From: Armatimonadota bacterium
GTDB taxonomy: Bacteria > Armatimonadota > Hebobacteria > Hebobacterales > WVXJ01
Direction of reading: 5' to 3'
NCBI GenBank assembly: GCA_011773575.1
Contig: WVXJ01000005.1
Span: 1 to 9,002 of the forward strand
Length of the DNA stretch: 9,002 bases
The notes under the pieces: model-generated
Database searches by the model: none
What the model was told of the DNA's origin: nothing
What the model saw: the letters and a program-made list of their open reading frames with translations, nothing else
Shown here: piece after piece, positions 6,349 to 9,002 of the stretch
How the letters are laid out: each line of letters begins with the position of its first letter
Numbering within the stretch: the stretch's first letter is position 1
Translations under genes and position numbers: made by a program

Positions 6349-7767
6349 CTAGGGAAGGATCTTGAAGACCCTCACTTCACCGGCTTTGAGCGCGATTTCG
6401 GGGAAGGTATTGCCGGTAAAATCGGAATAGACTTCGCGGGTATTGTCCAACTTGTATTCGTGAGCCGTCCTGCCCGGGGTCTTCAAAGTGACCTTGACGG
6501 TGTAGTCCGCATCTTGGGAATAGATGAAGAGGACTTGGCTTCCATCACTGATCTTGAAGAGGTGCTTGAAGATTCGTCCGCCGGAGCCCGAGATGATCTC
6601 GAAAGCAACCTCGTCATCGGCCGGTATCAGCGTCTTCTTATCCAGAAGATCGGTGAGCATATCGAGTGTGTGAAAGCCCAGCCGCTTCTTGCGGTCCGGG
6701 AAACTGGTGATTCCCAGGTAGTGGTTATGGCGGTCGTAAATATCGCCGACGGCACCAACTTTTGGATCGAGATCCTTGACCTCGTACCAGCCGATATACC
6801 GCACATCCGGAGAGGCGAGCAGGTGAGAGACGGCTCTGCACATGTAATTTGCTTGGTCACTTTCGGTTCTGCCTAGAAGGGAATAGCCCATTTCATTCAC
6901 CCAGAGCGGTTTTCGCCCCCCTGCCTCATTGTTGTGGTGTGTGAACCATCTGAAGTCATCTTCAGTGAGGTAATCCTCCACCATCACGCCGGGAGCGGTC
7001 CAGGTCTCAACATAGCAGTGCACGGGGACTACATCATAGTACTGGGCATAACCGTCCTCGGTAATGTAGCGCAGCAGATCATCATTCGGACGGGTCATGC
7101 CTCCGAGGAGTATCTCCTTGCCGGGATCGGCGGCGCGGATGGCGAGCGCTCCCTGTTTCAGGAGTTCTTTGTACTGCTCACGTGTACCGTCCCACCATCC
7201 CACCGCATCCATTTCGTTCCAGATTTCGTAGGAGACGATATTGGGATGGCGCTTCATCTCCTTGGCAAGGTTGTAGCAGAAGTTATACCAGTCTTTGTAG
7301 TCTTTGGGGGGGAAGCTCCAGGTCCAGCTTTCCCCTGTCGCCCAGTGCGGCGCATAACATATGTAAGGGCGTAGTCTGAGGTTGTATTTTGCGGCGAGGT
7401 TTGCGAACTTGTGGAGCCAGGCGAAATCGTATTTGCCCCGCGTAGGCTCGTAATCATCCCAGCCGAAGCTGACCCGCATAGTGTCAATTCCCAATTCTTT
7501 AACCAACTCGAAATCCAGGGCGATATCCTTTAGGTTCTGACCCTTGTCATAGTCCTCGCAGATGGCGAATGAGACCGTCTTCTCATATGGTGCAGGCAGC
7601 GGCGGAGGTGGTGGAGGTGGCGGCTGCCGTGGAGGTAACCGCTTCCGTACGGGTGACGGCGTTTTCGACATTTGCCCTTTGGGTTCTTGCCTGGCACACG
7701 AAAGCGAGGTCAGCATAAAGCAGATGGTGAGACAGAGGCTGACCCGGACAGCAAGTTGTTTCATCAT
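6349..7767 (-). CDS. Secreted clan-A (TIM-barrel) glycoside hydrolase with polyproline linker, probable lipoprotein
   Basis: The 472-residue product is a retaining glycoside hydrolase of clan GH-A, acting outside the cytoplasm on an unknown polysaccharide or glycoside. An N-terminal signal sequence ends at C24 in SLSC, an imperfect lipobox, so lipidation is likely but not certain. A basic, proline-rich linker follows (about 36-60) with eight consecutive prolines at P49-P56. The catalytic barrel spans about residues 63-375: MRVSFGWDDYEP and RPYICYAPHWA are early strands, EIWNE puts the acid/base at E185, and LWVNEMGYS puts the nucleophile at E292. The last ~90 residues look like a beta-sandwich ending KAGEVRVFKI. 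The overall style is closest to GH39 or GH5-like proteins; I cannot fix the family by eye. Two ATGs are adjacent; AAGGA (7774-7770) is 2 nt from the first and 5 nt from the second, so translation may really start at 7764. Upstream is the nucleotidase-domain gene, 150 nt away. Confidence 0.9.
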   Translation of the reverse strand: MMKQLAVRVSLCLTICFMLTSLSCARQEPKGQMSKTPSPVRKRLPPRQPPPPPPPPLPAPYEKTVSFAICEDYDKGQNLKDIALDFELVKELGIDTMRVSFGWDDYEPTRGKYDFAWLHKFANLAAKYNLRLRPYICYAPHWATGESWTWSFPPKDYKDWYNFCYNLAKEMKRHPNIVSYEIWNEMDAVGWWDGTREQYKELLKQGALAIRAADPGKEILLGGMTRPNDDLLRYITEDGYAQYYDVVPVHCYVETWTAPGVMVEDYLTEDDFRWFTHHNNEAGGRKPLWVNEMGYSLLGRTESDQANYMCRAVSHLLASPDVRYIGWYEVKDLDPKVGAVGDIYDRHNHYLGITSFPDRKKRLGFHTLDMLTDLLDKKTLIPADDEVAFEIISGSGGRIFKHLFKISDGSQVLFIYSQDADYTVKVTLKTPGRTAHEYKLDNTREVYSDFTGNTFPEIALKAGEVRVFKILP

Positions 7768-7826
7768 CGTCCTTACCAGTCTCTTGCGATCATCTCAAAC
7801 CAGCAGAATACCTTCACAGAACAATC

Positions 7827-7848
7827 GCGGGCAGCTTTCGCCGCCCGC
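7827..7848 (-). terminator. GAAA-tetraloop hairpin between the nucleotidase-domain and hydrolase genes
   Basis: On the minus strand, GCGGGCGGC (7848-7840) pairs with GCTGCCCGC (7835-7827) to give nine pairs including one G-U, closed by C-G around a GAAA (GNRA) tetraloop. It lies about 70 nt after the nucleotidase-domain stop and about 60 nt before the hydrolase start. The sequence that follows, GATTGTTCT, is a poor U-tract. It may be a weak terminator, a 3'-end stabiliser, or a structured leader element of the hydrolase mRNA. Nothing else is evident in the 7768-7917 gap, and I found no convincing promoter there. Confidence 0.45.
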
Positions 7849-7917
7849 TCCGGGTAGATTCGAGGTCCAACCCCCAAGGCTTCGTTATTACCAGCAGCGA
7901 CAATGGCGCTCTCAGGC

Positions 7918-8592
7918 TTAGTCGGAGGGAGGTTTCAGGTCCTCCAGGCGCGGCGACTCCGATTTCGCCGAAGATGTGCCGTTGGCGCTCAGGTAGTCAA
8001 TCACTGTATCGAGCAAGGTGGTCTCGAACTTCTTCACCTCCAGGCCGTTAAGGATGGTGAAATAGCCTCCTGCCCCTTTGGCCAGAGAAAGGGGCAGGGC
8101 GACTTCATACTCTTTATCAGGAGCCAGTCTTTCGCGGCCAACCTTAACTTCGACGACACGTGAGCCACTGTCCCGGCGAGAGTCCAGTTTGACGCTAATC
8201 CCGGAGACCTGTAGAAATCCCTTGTTCGGCTTGGGCAACAGGCTGAGGCCTCGCTCCAGACAAGCGATGATTTTGCCGCCTTTCATCTTCACGCGCGCCA
8301 CATTCTCATCCGGATAGGCAAGGACGGATGAGATTTGCTCAGTAGTGATGGGCCCTGCGGGCAAGTCTTTGGGCCTCATCTGGCTGGCATTCACCAGTGC
8401 AATGTCCGCTTTGGCGGAATCCCGCAAGGAATCGGCGACGAGGTTCCCCAGAGTGGTTTCCGCGCGCGCAACATTCTCCCCCTCCAGTGGAAAACTGGAA
8501 GTAGTGAGCACCTTGGCGCTGCCCGGAAGCGCCAAGATCGCCAGCAGAGAAATCACCAAACCTGCAATTAACGCCGTCTGCCAGTTTCTCAT
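7918..8592 (-). CDS. Secreted stand-alone 5'-nucleotidase C-terminal domain protein
   Basis: This 224-residue protein matches only the C-terminal (substrate-binding) domain of the UshA/5'-nucleotidase family. Family landmarks seen are ETTLGNLVADSLR (45-57), ADIALVNASQMR (62-73), PITTEQISSVLAY (81-93), GFLQVSGISV (125-134) and KGAGGYF (172-178), the last matching the usual GGDGY loop. The N-terminal metallophosphatase domain that holds the metal ligands is absent, and prfB lies directly upstream, so no missing half is nearby. It is therefore probably a binding or accessory protein, not a complete nucleotidase. Residues 1-26 form a signal peptide with likely cleavage after LPGSA|K; the tail (205-224) is polar and proline-containing. 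I chose the ATG at 8592 because GAGG lies 6 nt upstream (8602-8599) and the signal peptide begins there; ATGs at 8604 and 8631 would add polar residues before it, and the latter would overlap prfB. Thirteen nt separate it from prfB, suggesting cotranscription. Confidence 0.88.
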   Translation of the reverse strand: MRNWQTALIAGLVISLLAILALPGSAKVLTTSSFPLEGENVARAETTLGNLVADSLRDSAKADIALVNASQMRPKDLPAGPITTEQISSVLAYPDENVARVKMKGGKIIACLERGLSLLPKPNKGFLQVSGISVKLDSRRDSGSRVVEVKVGRERLAPDKEYEVALPLSLAKGAGGYFTILNGLEVKKFETTLLDTVIDYLSANGTSSAKSESPRLEDLKPPSD

Positions 8593-8596
8593 CTCG

Positions 8597-8602
8597 CACC
8601 TC
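8597..8602 (-). promoter_or_regulatory. Ribosome binding site that sets the nucleotidase-domain start
   Basis: GAGGTG on the minus strand lies in the 13-nt gap after the prfB stop and 4-6 nt before the ATG at 8592. It supports that start over the two in-frame upstream ATGs, one of which (8604-8602) overlaps this site. Confidence 0.6.
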
Positions 8603-8605
8603 ATT

Positions 8606-9002
8606 CTATGATTCTTGGCTAGACAGTTCATGTCTCAGGAAAGCGTCGAGGAAGCCGTCCAGGTCTCCGTCCAACACCCCCTGCGCATCGCCTACTTCGA
8701 CTCCGGTACGATTATCTTTTACCATGGAATAGGGTTGCAGAACATAAGAACGGATCTGGCTGCCCCAGGCAATTTCGGTTTGATCGCCCCGCAGTTGGGC
8801 GAGTTCCTCCTCCTGTTCTCTGCGGCGCATCTCCAGCAACCGGGCAAGAAGCACCTTCATGGCGCTGTCCCGATTGCGCCCCTGAGAGCGCTCGTTCTGA
8901 CAGGATACCACAATTCCTGTGGGTAAATGTGTAATTCTAACCGCGGTTTCGTTCTTCTGCATGTGCTGGCCACCTGCAGAGGAGGCGCGGAAAGTCTCTA
9001 TT
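8606..9002 (-). CDS. prfB: Peptide chain release factor 2 (RF2), 5' end cut by window edge
   Basis: RF2 reads UAA and UGA stop codons in the ribosomal A site and triggers peptide release. The visible 131 residues are the C-terminal third, entering the window in frame as IETFRASSAGGQH. The catalytic GGQ is at 8979-8971, followed by the family's AVRITHLPTGIVV and SCQNERSQGRNRD, then GWGSQIRSYVL, and the RF2-type ending KDNRTGVEVGD...VLDGDLDGFLDAFL. GWGSQIRSYVL and the TGVE..D..VLDGDLD tail separate RF2 from RF1. Just after GGQ the sequence reads HMQKNETAVR where I would expect HVNKTESAVR, so some otherwise well-kept residues differ; whether this is normal for the lineage cannot be told here. 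The anticodon-like SPF region and any programmed frameshift site lie outside the window. The gene ends in TAG at 8606-8608, and the nucleotidase-domain gene begins 13 nt later. Confidence 0.96.
   Translation of the reverse strand, partial: IETFRASSAGGQHMQKNETAVRITHLPTGIVVSCQNERSQGRNRDSAMKVLLARLLEMRRREQEEELAQLRGDQTEIAWGSQIRSYVLQPYSMVKDNRTGVEVGDAQGVLDGDLDGFLDAFLRHELSSQES

Noticed and set aside
8593..8631. Longer nucleotidase-domain protein starting at 8631 or 8604
   Set aside because: The 8631 start overlaps the end of prfB and both put charged residues before the signal peptide; the 8592 start has the properly spaced GAGGTG.

Overview
The window is a moderately GC-rich bacterial chromosomal segment in which every supported gene is read from the minus strand. 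In transcription order (right to left) it holds: the 3' end of prfB (peptide chain release factor 2); a small secreted protein made only of a 5'-nucleotidase C-terminal domain; a lipoprotein-like clan-A glycoside hydrolase with a polyproline linker; a type II-secretion-style pseudopilin of the prepilin/H-X9-DG kind; a large exported HEAT-repeat protein; and the first ~955 codons of mfd (transcription-repair coupling factor), which runs off the left edge.

The organism is most likely a member of Armatimonadota or a neighbouring lineage such as Planctomycetota or Lentisphaerota. The main clue is the pseudopilin, whose FTLIELL start, 'FPVFARARE', 'CLSNLRQIG' and terminal 'FADGHVRYL' are of the sort these phyla carry in large numbers. 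A long HEAT-repeat protein ending in a W..WW tail fits the same groups. This is an inference from family recall, not a search result.

Layout: 1-2867 mfd (3' end outside the window); 2868-2931 a short gap with a good promoter whose predicted start point is the mfd ATG itself; 2932-5295 HEAT lipoprotein; 5296-5444 a gap with an octamer present three times that can form two competing stems; 5445-6191 pseudopilin; 6192-6348 a gap with a promoter candidate and two inverted repeats that look like dispersed intergenic elements; 6349-7767 glycoside hydrolase; 7768-7917 a gap with a GNRA-capped hairpin; 7918-8592 the orphan nucleotidase domain, 13 nt after prfB; 8606-9002 prfB (5' end outside the window).

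Two conserved information-processing genes therefore flank four consecutive genes whose products all carry export signals. I see no defence locus, CRISPR array, transposase, integrase, tRNA or rRNA. No clearly new multi-gene system can be claimed. The points most worth following are the three-octamer structure before the HEAT gene, the predicted leaderless mfd promoter, and the stand-alone nucleotidase C-terminal domain.
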